Shown one piece after another: positions 44,439-52,255 of a stretch of DNA of 64,000 nucleotides. The DNA is from Klenkia soli (GTDB taxonomy: Bacteria; Actinomycetota; Actinomycetes; Mycobacteriales; Geodermatophilaceae), in contig NZ_FNIR01000005.1 in the NCBI RefSeq assembly GCF_900103975.1, positions 1 to 64,000 on the forward strand, read 5' to 3'. Each line of letters starts with the position of its first letter. The stretch's first letter is position 1. Below the pieces are notes generated by a model that saw nothing but the letters and a program-made list of their open reading frames with translations, ran no database searches and was not told the origin of the DNA. A program made the position numbers and the translations under genes.

Positions 44439-45392
44439 ATGACCACTCGCCGTCGCGCAGCTGCCGCGGGCCTGGCTGCGCTGCTGACCTCCGTCCTGGT
44501 CGCGCTGAGCTCACCGGCCCCAGCCCAGGCCGCCCCGGTCGGTGGCACCTCGGCCCCGGCGTGCGTCAACGTCAACGCCCAGGCCGACGACCTGCTCGCG
44601 CAGGCCTCGGCGCTGGACGCGCAGATCGCCGCGCATAACGCCCAACCGGTCGACACCACCAACGCCGCCGCCGTCGCGGCTTACAACGCCCGCGCCGATG
44701 AGCTCAACGCCCAGCGCGACGGCCTCATCGCCCAGGCCAACGCCCTCGACATCCAGGTCGCGCAGTGCATCAGCCTGGACACCCAGATCCAGGACACCAT
44801 CGCCGGTCAGCCCGGCGACTGGTCCTACGAACCATCGCCGGAGGTCATCAACGCCTTCGCCGGACGGCTGGCCCCGCTGAACCGCGCTGCAGTACCCCTG
44901 CCCACCGCACCGAAGCCGAACGGTGCCTGGTCGGTGAACGGTCCGATGGCGCCCTACTACGACCCGGTCCGGAACGCAGCCCCACCGCGCGACGTGGCCG
45001 CCCTCATCGGTGACGAGCCCCTCAACGGCCAGCCCCGGCCGGCGGTCGGAGACCCCGACCCAGCATTCCCCGGCCTGGTCATCCAGGGCCGGAACGGCAA
45101 ACCGAACGTCTCACCGGACCACATCGTCCCGCTGTCGGAGATTGCAGCAACCATGCCGGGGTTCTGGCAACTGAACCCACGCAACATGCTGCTGATCATC
45201 AACGCCCCGGTGAACTACCAGTGGCTGAGCTGGCTGGCCAACCAGTCCAAGCAGAACCGGCCCGTCACCACCATGAGCCAAGCCGACCCCGCCTGGGTCC
45301 AAGACCAGCTGGCTCTGCGCGAGCAGGTCCTCACCCGCCTGCGACAGGCCATCGACCTGATGCTGCAGCAGCAGCAGGCGGCCGGTGGGTGA
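44439..45392 (+). CDS. Secreted HNH-like nuclease-fold protein
   Basis: A 317-residue protein with a Sec/Tat-like signal (MTTRRRAAAAGLAALLTSVL, cleavage after AQA at about 31). An Asn/Ala/Gln-rich coiled-coil stretch (44-120) follows, then a C-terminal region with SPDHIVPLSEI (Asp227-His228), RNMLLIINAP and NQSKQNR, the layout of HNH nucleases (D-H-I-x-P-L, then Asn, then Asn/His). Zinc cysteines are absent. An exported HNH domain suggests an extracellular DNase or a toxin aimed at competitors. The next gene overlaps its stop. Confidence 0.6.
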   Translation: MTTRRRAAAAGLAALLTSVLVALSSPAPAQAAPVGGTSAPACVNVNAQADDLLAQASALDAQIAAHNAQPVDTTNAAAVAAYNARADELNAQRDGLIAQANALDIQVAQCISLDTQIQDTIAGQPGDWSYEPSPEVINAFAGRLAPLNRAAVPLPTAPKPNGAWSVNGPMAPYYDPVRNAAPPRDVAALIGDEPLNGQPRPAVGDPDPAFPGLVIQGRNGKPNVSPDHIVPLSEIAATMPGFWQLNPRNMLLIINAPVNYQWLSWLANQSKQNRPVTTMSQADPAWVQDQLALREQVLTRLRQAIDLMLQQQQAAGG

Positions 45393-45877
45393 TGGCCCGC
45401 ATCCCCGCCGGCCCTCGCGGCCGGCTGGCCGCCGCCGCAGCCGCCGTGCTCGTCCTGGCCCTGGCTCTGGGGCTCACCATGAACGCCGTCGCCAACACCA
45501 CCGTCCCCGGGGAGCCCACGCCCGCCATGACCCCTGATGAAGCTGCCCTCACCGCCCTGGTAACCGACTACTGGACAGCGATGGCCAACAACGACATCGA
45601 TGCCTTGACCCCGCTGCTGTGCGAGGACGACCGCGCCGACGCCCTCGAGGTCGCCGACCCCGACGCCACCCCGGCCGACCCCCCTGTGCAGGTCGACGTC
45701 GAAGTCACCGCCATCCGCATCGTGGAGCCCTACGCCGCGATCACCAACTCCACCAACCTGGGCACCCGCACCGGGGAGGCCTACGCGCAGCGCTTCGACG
45801 CCCAGTGGTTGCTTTGCAGCGACGCCGCCTTCCTCATGCCCGGCGCCGACGGGGTCCCAGCGACCCCCACCAACTGA
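45392..45877 (+). CDS. Exported NTF2-like small protein
   Basis: A 161-residue protein with a membrane/signal helix (about 11-33) and an NTF2/SnoaL-like domain (LTALVTDYWTAMANNDIDALTPLLCEDDR, then beta strands with Cys residues). Its ATG overlaps the stop of the HNH gene (TGATG), so equal production is expected. It could be an immunity or carrier partner of the HNH protein or simply a Mce-associated-like protein; context favours a partner. Confidence 0.6.
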   Translation: MARIPAGPRGRLAAAAAAVLVLALALGLTMNAVANTTVPGEPTPAMTPDEAALTALVTDYWTAMANNDIDALTPLLCEDDRADALEVADPDATPADPPVQVDVEVTAIRIVEPYAAITNSTNLGTRTGEAYAQRFDAQWLLCSDAAFLMPGADGVPATPTN

Positions 45878-46138
45878 CCGACACCCCACCCTGGCCTCCC
45901 ACCCTCGACCCAGAGCGTCGAGGTCCCATCCGAAGGGTGTCCACCCTCACCTGCCCGAGACCTCCTCAACGCGCATCGGTGACCCTCTCCCGAAGGGGTG
46001 GGATCGAGAAGAGGGCGTGGTGACGAGCGCGCCGGTGCGCGGCGGCTGTCGAGGGTGGCTGCCCGCGTAGCCAGGCTGCTAGCGGAGCTGGGCGGCGGGC
46101 CCCTCGTCCTGGGGGAGCCTCCCACGCTCGGACCACCT

Positions 46139-46462
46139 CGCGCGTTGCACAGGGTGCAGATACCGCTGCGGTTCTACAAGGTTGCGGTCTTCGTCCTTGC
46201 CCACAACGGCACGCCGTCGGGGGCGCCGGTGCTCGGGGCGACCGGCTACGTGCTGGACCAGACCCCGCAGGTCGCCGACCTGCCCGACATCCTTGCCCGT
46301 GCACATGAGGTCGGCGCACCTCCGCCGCTGGGGCCCTTCCGCACTTCCCAGGTGCCGATCGCCGACATCGCCGCGCTGACCGGCCTGGACTGGTCGGCCA
46401 TCGCGCCCCTGGACCGACTGCTCCCGGCCGGGATGAGCTCGCAGGCCGCATCCGCGCCGTAG
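46139..46462 (+). pseudogene. 3' fragment of a DNA/RNA non-specific endonuclease gene
   Basis: The 107 codons read VQIPLRFYKVAVFVL, ATGYVLDQT and FRTSQVPIADIAALTGLDW, the C-terminal part of the NUC (S1-like, DRGH) endonuclease family. The upstream half with the DRGH active site and Mg-binding Asn is missing; the preceding sequence is unrelated. This is a truncated, inactive remnant. The flanking 45,878-46,138 holds nothing else recognisable. Confidence 0.7.
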
Positions 46463-46519
46463 CGCCCCTTGCGCAGCTACGCCGACATCGTCCTGTAGCC
46501 CGGCGGGGCGCCGAACTGG

Positions 46520-47092
46520 TCATGGCTCGAACCTGCGGCCCTCGGTGCGCTGCACAGCGCCCTGCCACACCCAGCACCGGAGCTTCTCCTCCCCGACCTC
46601 CAGCTCGACGCCCACCGCCTCGTCGGTCCACCGGTTCACCTTGACCGTGCAGCGCACGTCAACATCCCCGAACCGCACCCAGGCCAGTGCCCACATCGGG
46701 CCCCTGTCCGGGGCGAGGGACACCACCCGAGTAGCAAGCTGGAGCTGCTCGTCGGACAGGGTCTGCAGAGCCCCGCGGTTGCGCGCGGCGAGCAGCCGTC
46801 GCTGCTGCGCCCGCTGCTCGCCGGTGTCGGGGTAGCGCCGGTTGGTCCCCACCCGATCACGTTCGCACACGTGTTCGAAACGCGTGGGGTCCGCGTGGCA
46901 GTTCCTCCTGTGGCGCGGGAGCGTCGACGCCTCCCGGTGTGCTCTGTGCAGGCGTCGGGAAGGCGACCAGGGGCACCCCCTGCCGAGGCTGGCGGCCTGC
47001 ACGCCCCGGCGGTGCAGCTGGCACGCGAGCATCGTGGAGGCGATGGCCCTTGCCCCGTGCTCCGCGAGCACGTCGACGCGCCATTCGCGCAA
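46520..47092 (-). CDS. Hypothetical protein, 190 residues
   Basis: The N-terminal half is Arg/His/Cys-rich. The C-terminal half (WALAWVRFGDVDVRCTVKVNRWTDEAVGVE to LRCWVWQGAV) looks like a small beta domain. The last 90 residues have the clearest coding pattern. The start (ATG 47092) is uncertain and the real gene may be shorter. No family is recognised. Confidence 0.45.
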   Translation of the reverse strand: MREWRVDVLAEHGARAIASTMLACQLHRRGVQAASLGRGCPWSPSRRLHRAHREASTLPRHRRNCHADPTRFEHVCERDRVGTNRRYPDTGEQRAQQRRLLAARNRGALQTLSDEQLQLATRVVSLAPDRGPMWALAWVRFGDVDVRCTVKVNRWTDEAVGVELEVGEEKLRCWVWQGAVQRTEGRRFEP

Positions 47093-47110
47093 CGGGTTAT
47101 CACCCGATTT

Positions 47111-47129
47111 CCCCGCAGCCTGTGGGGAA
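47111..47129. repeat. CTGTGGGG palindrome, copy 1
   Basis: CCCCGCAGCCTGTGGGGAA, an imperfect inverted repeat sharing its right arm with the perfect palindrome at 47607-47625. It lies in the 600-bp gene-free gap. Confidence 0.4.
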
Positions 47130-47364
47130 GTTCTGGTCAGCGGCGGCGCGGTTCGAGGTGGTGCAGCGAGCCGCGCTTGTCGGTGATCGCATCGAGCGGA
47201 CCGCTACTGCTCAACATGCCTGGAGGTCAACTGCGGCCGGCCCGTGCAGGGTGGGCGGGTGGGCGCCTCACCCGCCAGGGTGAGCGTGGGCGGAGCCTGT
47301 GGACCAGGCTGAAATCGTGACGCTACGGTTGCCATGTCGGACGCCAGCGCGTCTGACCGCCAGA

Positions 47365-47465
47365 CTGCGGCGGGCCTTCGGGTCGGCCGCCGCGCCTTCG
47401 GGCGTCGCACCTCCGGGTGCACCGGGACCCCGGGTCGGCTCACGCCAACCCGGGGTCTCGTCGTT
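47365..47465 (+). ncRNA. Candidate structured RNA, copy C1
   Basis: A 101-bp unit nearly 90 percent alike (by eye) to 50547-50648. It can fold into successive hairpins: GCGCC-TTCG-GGCGT (47392-47405), GCACC-TCCG-GGTGC (47407-47420), then a 10-bp stem 47426-47435/47448-47457 that resembles a terminator and is followed by TCTCGTCGTT. A possible promoter (TGGACC, 18 bp, TACGGT) begins at 47300. It may be a small RNA or a terminator complex. The rest of the gap 47,093-47,693 holds only the two palindromes. Confidence 0.45.
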
Positions 47466-47606
47466 GATGGCCGCACCGGTTGCGCTGTCACCTCTCCGGC
47501 CTCAGTCGAGCTCGGTACTGCTGCACCCGGCGCTGCAGGTCCGGGCAGGCTCAGGCATGGGCCCGATCGGCGGGGTAACCGGCTCGAGGCGTCGAGCCCG
47601 ACACCC

Positions 47607-47625
47607 CCCCCACAGGCTGTGGGGG
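47607..47625. repeat. CTGTGGGG palindrome, copy 2
   Basis: A perfect inverted repeat with 9-bp arms (CCCCCACAG and CTGTGGGGG) and one central base, followed by GAACTG. It could be a protein-binding site or part of a replication origin. Confidence 0.45.
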
Positions 47626-47693
47626 AACTGCGCCACAGCCTGTTGCGCAACCTCGCGCCCGGCGGTCGTTCATCGCTCCGACGGAGCTGGGCC

Positions 47694-49439
47694 TCAGCGG
47701 CGGCCGGGCAGGCCGGGGACCGGTAGGTAGGGCTCGCCCAGGTCATCGACTGCGCGGATCAGGTAGGCCTTGTGCTCGCCGACGCAGGTGAACTGGGCGG
47801 CCGCCGGTGCGACCGGGCGACCTGCCCGCTCGTCGGCGGCGAGGGCATGCAGCTGCTCGCGGTTGGTCAGCTGCATCCCGGGCGACCACATCGCCAACCC
47901 GGGCACCTTGTACGTGGTGCCGTCCAGGGTGAGGGGGAAGGCGTCGGGGGCGCCGTACAGCGCGCCGGGCGCGGTCGGCACCGAGTCCAACAGCTGCCCG
48001 ATCTGGCCAGCGACGATGGGGGCGCTCAGCCCGTCGTAGGGCAGCAGGCCCGGGGTGCCGGTCAGCGCCGAGGCCACGGCCATCAGCTCGCCGGCCTCCC
48101 GGCCGGCCGGTGGGTCGGTGGGGATGGGCACCAGCTGGCCGAGGTGGTTCTGCAGCAGCTCCAGGGCGGCGATGAGGTTGTGCAGGTAGTCCACGTTGGC
48201 CGAGGCCTCGCCGCCGGCGTCGTAGGACGTCAGGACCACCGGGCCCTGCTTGAACACCAGCCGGGTCCCGGGCCGGCAGGCCGCGAGGAACGCGATGGCC
48301 GGCAGCGCGTCGTGCGGGTACCGCCCGGCCAGCGGGGCCAGGCTCAGGTTGAGCTCGGTGCCCTCGGACTCATCCGCGCCGGCCTGCACCCGGCCCAGCA
48401 GCAGGCCGCTGGGGTCCGCGCCGGTCATCGCAACACCGTGCGGGGCGACGATGCGCTTGGTGAAGGCGAAGGGCACCGACGGCAGCCCGCGCTCGGGCTC
48501 ATCCAGGCCGTCGGCCGCGAGGACGACCACCCCCTCCCCCGCTGACGGTGGGGCCGCATCCTCCAGGGCCAGGGTGCAGTGCAGCGGCAAGTCGGTGGTG
48601 TCCGGGACGGTGATCAGCCGCACCGAGCTGACCGGCCGGGAGGGGTCCCCGATGAGGCGCTGGGTGGCCTCGGAGGAGGCGAGCACCTGCACGTCGTCGA
48701 TGAACCGGCCGTCGATCTCCACGTCCCCGCCGGAGCGCAGCCACCGCTGCAGCACGGCGCGGGCCGCGTCGGCGTCGGGGTCCCCGGCCGGGAAGGTGAA
48801 CTGGGTGTTGATCGACACCGGGTCGGCGGTGGCCGCGTCGGGAGTCTGGGCGGTGAGCACATTGGCCGGGCCGATCGGGCTGTCCTGGACGTCCCAGCGC
48901 CAGAACGGGCTGATGGTGCCGCCCAGGGCGTGCAGCTCCTGGACCCGCTGCAGGTAGTCCTCGCCGGTGGCCAGCGCGGCGCGTTCCTGGGCGTGCTGGG
49001 CGGCGCGGCGCAGCACCTTGTACTGCGCGCCCTCCACGTAGCTGATCAGGTCCTCCCGGCCGGCGATCTGCCCGTCCAGCCAGTCCCGGCCGAACCACTC
49101 CAAGACGACCTGTGGGTGCTGGACGCGCAGCTTGTCGAACCAGGTGAGCTCGGCGGGTGTGGGGTCCAGCGGGATGACCAGCACCCAGCGGGCCGGTGCG
49201 TGCTTGCCCACGGCGCCGGTCAGCGATCGGGCGACTTGGCGCCGCTGACTGGTGGTCAGGCGCCGGGTGAAGGACTTGACCTCGTAGATGGTCAGCCCGT
49301 CGGGGCCGTCATGGCGCAGGTCCTGGGACCCGTCCCCGCCCGAGCCGTCGATGCCGGTGGCCCCGCATGCGGCGCGGACCAGCATCTTCACGACCCGCTC
49401 GAGCTTGGCGGGATCCAGCTCTGCCCAGTCCAGCACCAT
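47694..49439 (-). CDS. Protein with Mrr-like restriction-nuclease N-terminus
   Basis: A 581-residue protein. Residues 1-130 form a restriction-endonuclease-like domain: Glu14, Asp40 in GGDGSQDLRH and E53-V-K55 in IYEVKSF, followed by a helix (TTSQRRQVARSL) and VLVIPL. The remaining 450 residues include DPVSINTQFTFPAGDPDADAARAV and beta-rich segments of unknown type. The ATG at 49439 begins just before the domain. The gene ends a three-gene leftward unit. A DNA-targeting defence role is plausible but unproven. Confidence 0.65.
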   Translation of the reverse strand: MVLDWAELDPAKLERVVKMLVRAACGATGIDGSGGDGSQDLRHDGPDGLTIYEVKSFTRRLTTSQRRQVARSLTGAVGKHAPARWVLVIPLDPTPAELTWFDKLRVQHPQVVLEWFGRDWLDGQIAGREDLISYVEGAQYKVLRRAAQHAQERAALATGEDYLQRVQELHALGGTISPFWRWDVQDSPIGPANVLTAQTPDAATADPVSINTQFTFPAGDPDADAARAVLQRWLRSGGDVEIDGRFIDDVQVLASSEATQRLIGDPSRPVSSVRLITVPDTTDLPLHCTLALEDAAPPSAGEGVVVLAADGLDEPERGLPSVPFAFTKRIVAPHGVAMTGADPSGLLLGRVQAGADESEGTELNLSLAPLAGRYPHDALPAIAFLAACRPGTRLVFKQGPVVLTSYDAGGEASANVDYLHNLIAALELLQNHLGQLVPIPTDPPAGREAGELMAVASALTGTPGLLPYDGLSAPIVAGQIGQLLDSVPTAPGALYGAPDAFPLTLDGTTYKVPGLAMWSPGMQLTNREQLHALAADERAGRPVAPAAAQFTCVGEHKAYLIRAVDDLGEPYLPVPGLPGRR

Positions 49440-49554
49440 AAGAGTATGTAGGCCGGGGGTGTCAGCGTCCCGACCTCCCGAGCCCGCGACGGGCCGCGGC
49501 GGGCCGCGAGCGCGCTGTCGCATCCGTACCGACGGCGGTACGGATGCGCCACGG

Positions 49555-49935
49555 TCAACCGGCCGACCCCGCCAGCGGGTCGGGGTCAGTGGGGTCCTGA
49601 CCAGCGGGCTGCAGGTGGCCGGCCCGGCGCAGGGCGACCGGGGAGATGTCCAGGCCGGTCGCGGTCCACACCAGCGTGCCGGCATCGGGGTCGACCTGCA
49701 CGGCGGCGAACACTGCCGGGTCGCGCACCGGTTCACCGACTTCCCCGAGCAGGAACGGCTCGCAGTCCACGGTGCTGACCAGCCCATCGGCCCAGCCCAG
49801 GCGCACCCGGTAGCCATCCAGTGGGGTCGCGGTGACGACGTCGACGAACTCCTCTGTGCCGGCCGATGCGCCCTCCGACGGCGCATCAGGCGCGTCGAGC
49901 GGTGCGCCGTGGGGTGTGTCGTGGGGTGCGGTCAT
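49555..49935 (-). CDS. DUF2442-like protein
   Basis: A 126-residue protein with VVTATPLDGYRVRLGWADG, VDCEPFL, DPAVFAAVQVDPDAGTLVW and TGLDISPVALRR, matching the DUF2442 pattern (strand, D-G, V-D, GTI-x-W, D-I-x-P). DUF2442 proteins often sit beside toxin-antitoxin or nuclease genes. Its ATG overlaps the stop of the preceding gene. Confidence 0.7.
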   Translation of the reverse strand: MTAPHDTPHGAPLDAPDAPSEGASAGTEEFVDVVTATPLDGYRVRLGWADGLVSTVDCEPFLLGEVGEPVRDPAVFAAVQVDPDAGTLVWTATGLDISPVALRRAGHLQPAGQDPTDPDPLAGSAG

Positions 49936-50309
49936 CGGTCCTCGATGACGGTGACCGGGGTGCTGAGCCGGATGGTGGGGTCCCCGGTGTCCTCCCGGAC
50001 CGACAACAGCAGCTGCAGGGGCCGGCCGACGGTCATCGTGGGCCACGTCCACAGGTCCAGCCGTTCGCTGTCGCGCCGGAGCGTGACCCCGTCCCCGCGG
50101 CGGTGGCGGGTGGCGGTCATCGTGGCCGGGTCCAGGTCGTAGACGGTGCCGCTGAGCGTGTACACCCGCACCCGGCGGGCGCCTGGCGGTGCTGAGCGGC
50201 GGACCGCGACGCGCTGGACAACGCGCACCACTCCCCCGCTGTCGTCCTCGTCCGGGCCACCGGCTGCCTGCTTGTCGCTCCGCACATCCAGCCCCTCACG
50301 CGAACGCAT
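49932..50309 (-). CDS. Hypothetical protein, 125 residues
   Basis: A beta-rich protein (VRVYTLSGTVYDLDPATMTAT; PLQLLLSVREDTG) with an Asp/Gly-rich N-terminus. It is coupled to the DUF2442 gene by an ATGA overlap and heads the unit that ends with the Mrr-like gene. No family is recognised. Confidence 0.5.
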   Translation of the reverse strand: MRSREGLDVRSDKQAAGGPDEDDSGGVVRVVQRVAVRRSAPPGARRVRVYTLSGTVYDLDPATMTATRHRRGDGVTLRRDSERLDLWTWPTMTVGRPLQLLLSVREDTGDPTIRLSTPVTVIEDR

Positions 50310-50546
50310 GTTCGATGTGGTCTTACGGCGATCTTGCAGGGGCAGCCCTCTGGCGGCAAGCGACCAAGTGCTCGGCCTGTCGACGACGTCGCCGGCGGAC
50401 GTCTGGGTGGACTGGGTCGTTCGTGCAGCGGGCGCTCACCGGCGAATGCCGCTCACTCCGAGAGGTCACCTACCGCCCACAGTCGGGGTCGAGGGCGGTT
50501 CGGTCGGGCTACCGTTCTGCCTGCCCGGCGCCGCGCCGGGCTACGG

Positions 50547-50648
50547 ACCGCGGCGGGCCCTCGGGCCGGCCGCCGCGCCTTCGGGCGTCGCACCCCCGGG
50601 TGCACCGGGACCCCGGGTTCGGCTTCGGCCGGCCCGGGGTCTCGTCGT
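50547..50648 (+). ncRNA. Candidate structured RNA, copy C2
   Basis: The second copy of the 100-bp unit found at 47365-47465. The same three elements are kept: the TTCG hairpin, GCACC-CCCG-GGTGC (50589-50602) with a changed loop but intact stem, and the final stem (50608-50616/50632-50640) followed by TCTCGTCGTT. It lies in the gap 50,310-50,739 between divergent genes; nothing else is seen in that gap. Confidence 0.45.
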
Positions 50649-50739
50649 TGCGCCTGTGCCGGCGAGCTGGCCCGCTGGCGGCCGAGAGCCCTACCGTCGG
50701 CAGTGTGACGGACGACCGCAGCCTGACCCTCGGGCCCAC

Positions 50740-51507
50740 ATGGGGGCCGCCGTGGTGAGTGTGCACGCCGAGTTGGGCCCGCTGGAGCGTCAACTGGGCG
50801 TCCTGGAACTCGGTGACGTCGACTTCGACGACGCGGCCCCGACGGTGGGCCAGCAGCTCGAGGTCATCGACGAGGGCGGCGTCGCCCACCGCGCCGTAGT
50901 CGAGGACATCACGCCTGGCCGCTACGGGCGGCACTTCCGCCTGCGGTTCACCGACCCGCCCCCTGTCCTCGCCGACGCGCGCAGTACTCACGGTCAGCCC
51001 GTTTCGGGACCAACGGTTCGCTGTCCGGGCACGCCAGCTTCCTCGGATGGGACCGAGTACGCGACCGTGGTCGATGGCGGCGACACCGTGGGGTCCGCCC
51101 ACCGGTGGCCGGTGGTGGTCGATCTGCCTCTCGACGTCCAGAGCATGGATGAGACCGGGCAGCCGTGGAACTTCCTCGACGAAGCGCGCGACCCATCGCT
51201 GATCGTGCCCGGCGCTGTGATCGTGGCCGGGGACGAGGACGAGCCGGTACTCGGCCGAGTCATCGACGTCGTCGGGGACGACCAGGTTGTTCATGTTGAG
51301 GTTCTGGGCCGCTTGTTCGCTGCCGACCTCAACTTCGTCGACGATGCCGACCTCGTGCTGGCCCAGGCGCCTCTCGAGGGGGTGCCACAGCCCGGTGCGG
51401 TCATCCTGGTCGGCACCCGAATCGCCTGGTCGTGGGCGACAGTGGCCTCGTTGGACGGCGGGTGGATGCACCTGGCGCTTACGGGTTCTCGTCGCGCGCC
51501 GTCGTAG
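50740..51507 (+). CDS. Hypothetical acidic beta-rich protein, 255 residues
   Basis: It contains two similar halves, each with a short strand pattern around 'G-x-x-V-x-V-D-x-x' (QQLEVIDEGGVAHRAVVEDI; VIVAGDEDEPVLGRVIDVVGDD), perhaps SH3-like or DUF6881-like barrels. No signal or membrane helix. Its last 15 codons lie inside structured repeat B. Start ATG at 50740; GTG at 50755 is possible. Function unknown. Confidence 0.5.
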   Translation: MGAAVVSVHAELGPLERQLGVLELGDVDFDDAAPTVGQQLEVIDEGGVAHRAVVEDITPGRYGRHFRLRFTDPPPVLADARSTHGQPVSGPTVRCPGTPASSDGTEYATVVDGGDTVGSAHRWPVVVDLPLDVQSMDETGQPWNFLDEARDPSLIVPGAVIVAGDEDEPVLGRVIDVVGDDQVVHVEVLGRLFAADLNFVDDADLVLAQAPLEGVPQPGAVILVGTRIAWSWATVASLDGGWMHLALTGSRRAPS

Positions 51508-51596
51508 CCGGATGGGGCCCGTACCGCGACGAGAACTGTGCGGTCGGAACTGCGGCGCCGGTTCGCCACCGCATAGCCGCCGACGCCGACCCGTGC
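51460..51596 (+). repeat. Structured repeat, copy B
   Basis: The inverted partner of 39937-40060. Its stem is TTCTCGTCGCG (51486-51496) with CGCGACGAGAA (51525-51535), 11 perfect pairs with a 28-nt loop. Relative to copy A one pair is changed from C-G to T-A on both arms, a compensatory change. The downstream GCGCCGGTTCGCCACCG is also shared. The gap to 51,697 holds nothing else. Confidence 0.65.
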
Positions 51597-51696
51597 AGGC
51601 CTCGACCGTCCCGGCCCGGTCGGGGGCGGAAGCCAGGCCGGACGGGACCGCTGGAGCTACGGGGCCGACGTCCTGACCGGAAGCAGGTGACCCCGA

Positions 51697-52014
51697 TCAG
51701 AGGTCGGGCTCCATCGGGCGACAGACGGGGAACGGGTCGTGCAGGTCCGGGTGCTCCAGTACGCGTCCGTCGAGCTCGTCGGCGCCCTCCTCGAGCATCC
51801 CATCGAGCTCCAGGATGGCCTCGTACAGCGTGCCTCGCCGCACCGGGTTCTCCAGGTCGACCGGTGCGATGTCGTACTTCGCCCGAAGCACCTCCCGCGC
51901 TGCGGCCAGACCCTCCAACATGCCCGACATCAACTGCCACTCACCGAATGAGATTGTCCGGACATGTGCTTCCTCTGAACCTGCGCTGCTGTTGGTCACA
52001 TGATCACCATGCAC
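51697..52014 (-). CDS. Hypothetical protein, 105 residues
   Basis: A mostly helical acidic protein (EWQLMSGMLEGLAAAREVLRAK; AILELDGMLEEGADELDGRV). GTG start at 52014; another GTG at 51999 is possible. The family is not recognised. It is co-directional with the zinc-finger/GIY-YIG-like gene upstream but separated from it by a terminator. Confidence 0.5.
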   Translation of the reverse strand: MHGDHVTNSSAGSEEAHVRTISFGEWQLMSGMLEGLAAAREVLRAKYDIAPVDLENPVRRGTLYEAILELDGMLEEGADELDGRVLEHPDLHDPFPVCRPMEPDL

Positions 52015-52173
52015 CGAAACTCAGACAAGATCATCTGTAAGGTGCGATCGCCGACGCAGTTCCGTTCGCGGGAGGTCCGGGGCGGCGGTCCAGTCGCCCC
52101 GCTCGACGGGTCCCGTCGCCGCTGGCGCGTAACGGCACAACCGTGCCACCGGCCCGCCAGAAGAACCCCAGTC

Positions 52174-52202
52174 AGGAGGGGTGTCCGGTTACCACCCCTC
52201 CT
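52174..52202. terminator. Terminator hairpin
   Basis: A 10-bp stem (AGGAGGGGTG with CACCCCTCCT) and 9-nt loop lie 54 bp beyond the end of the leftward zinc-finger gene. Confidence 0.6.
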
Positions 52203-52255
52203 ACCTGTCACCTGGGGGCGTGATGGAGGGGTGGGAACCAGACGCCGATTCGGGG

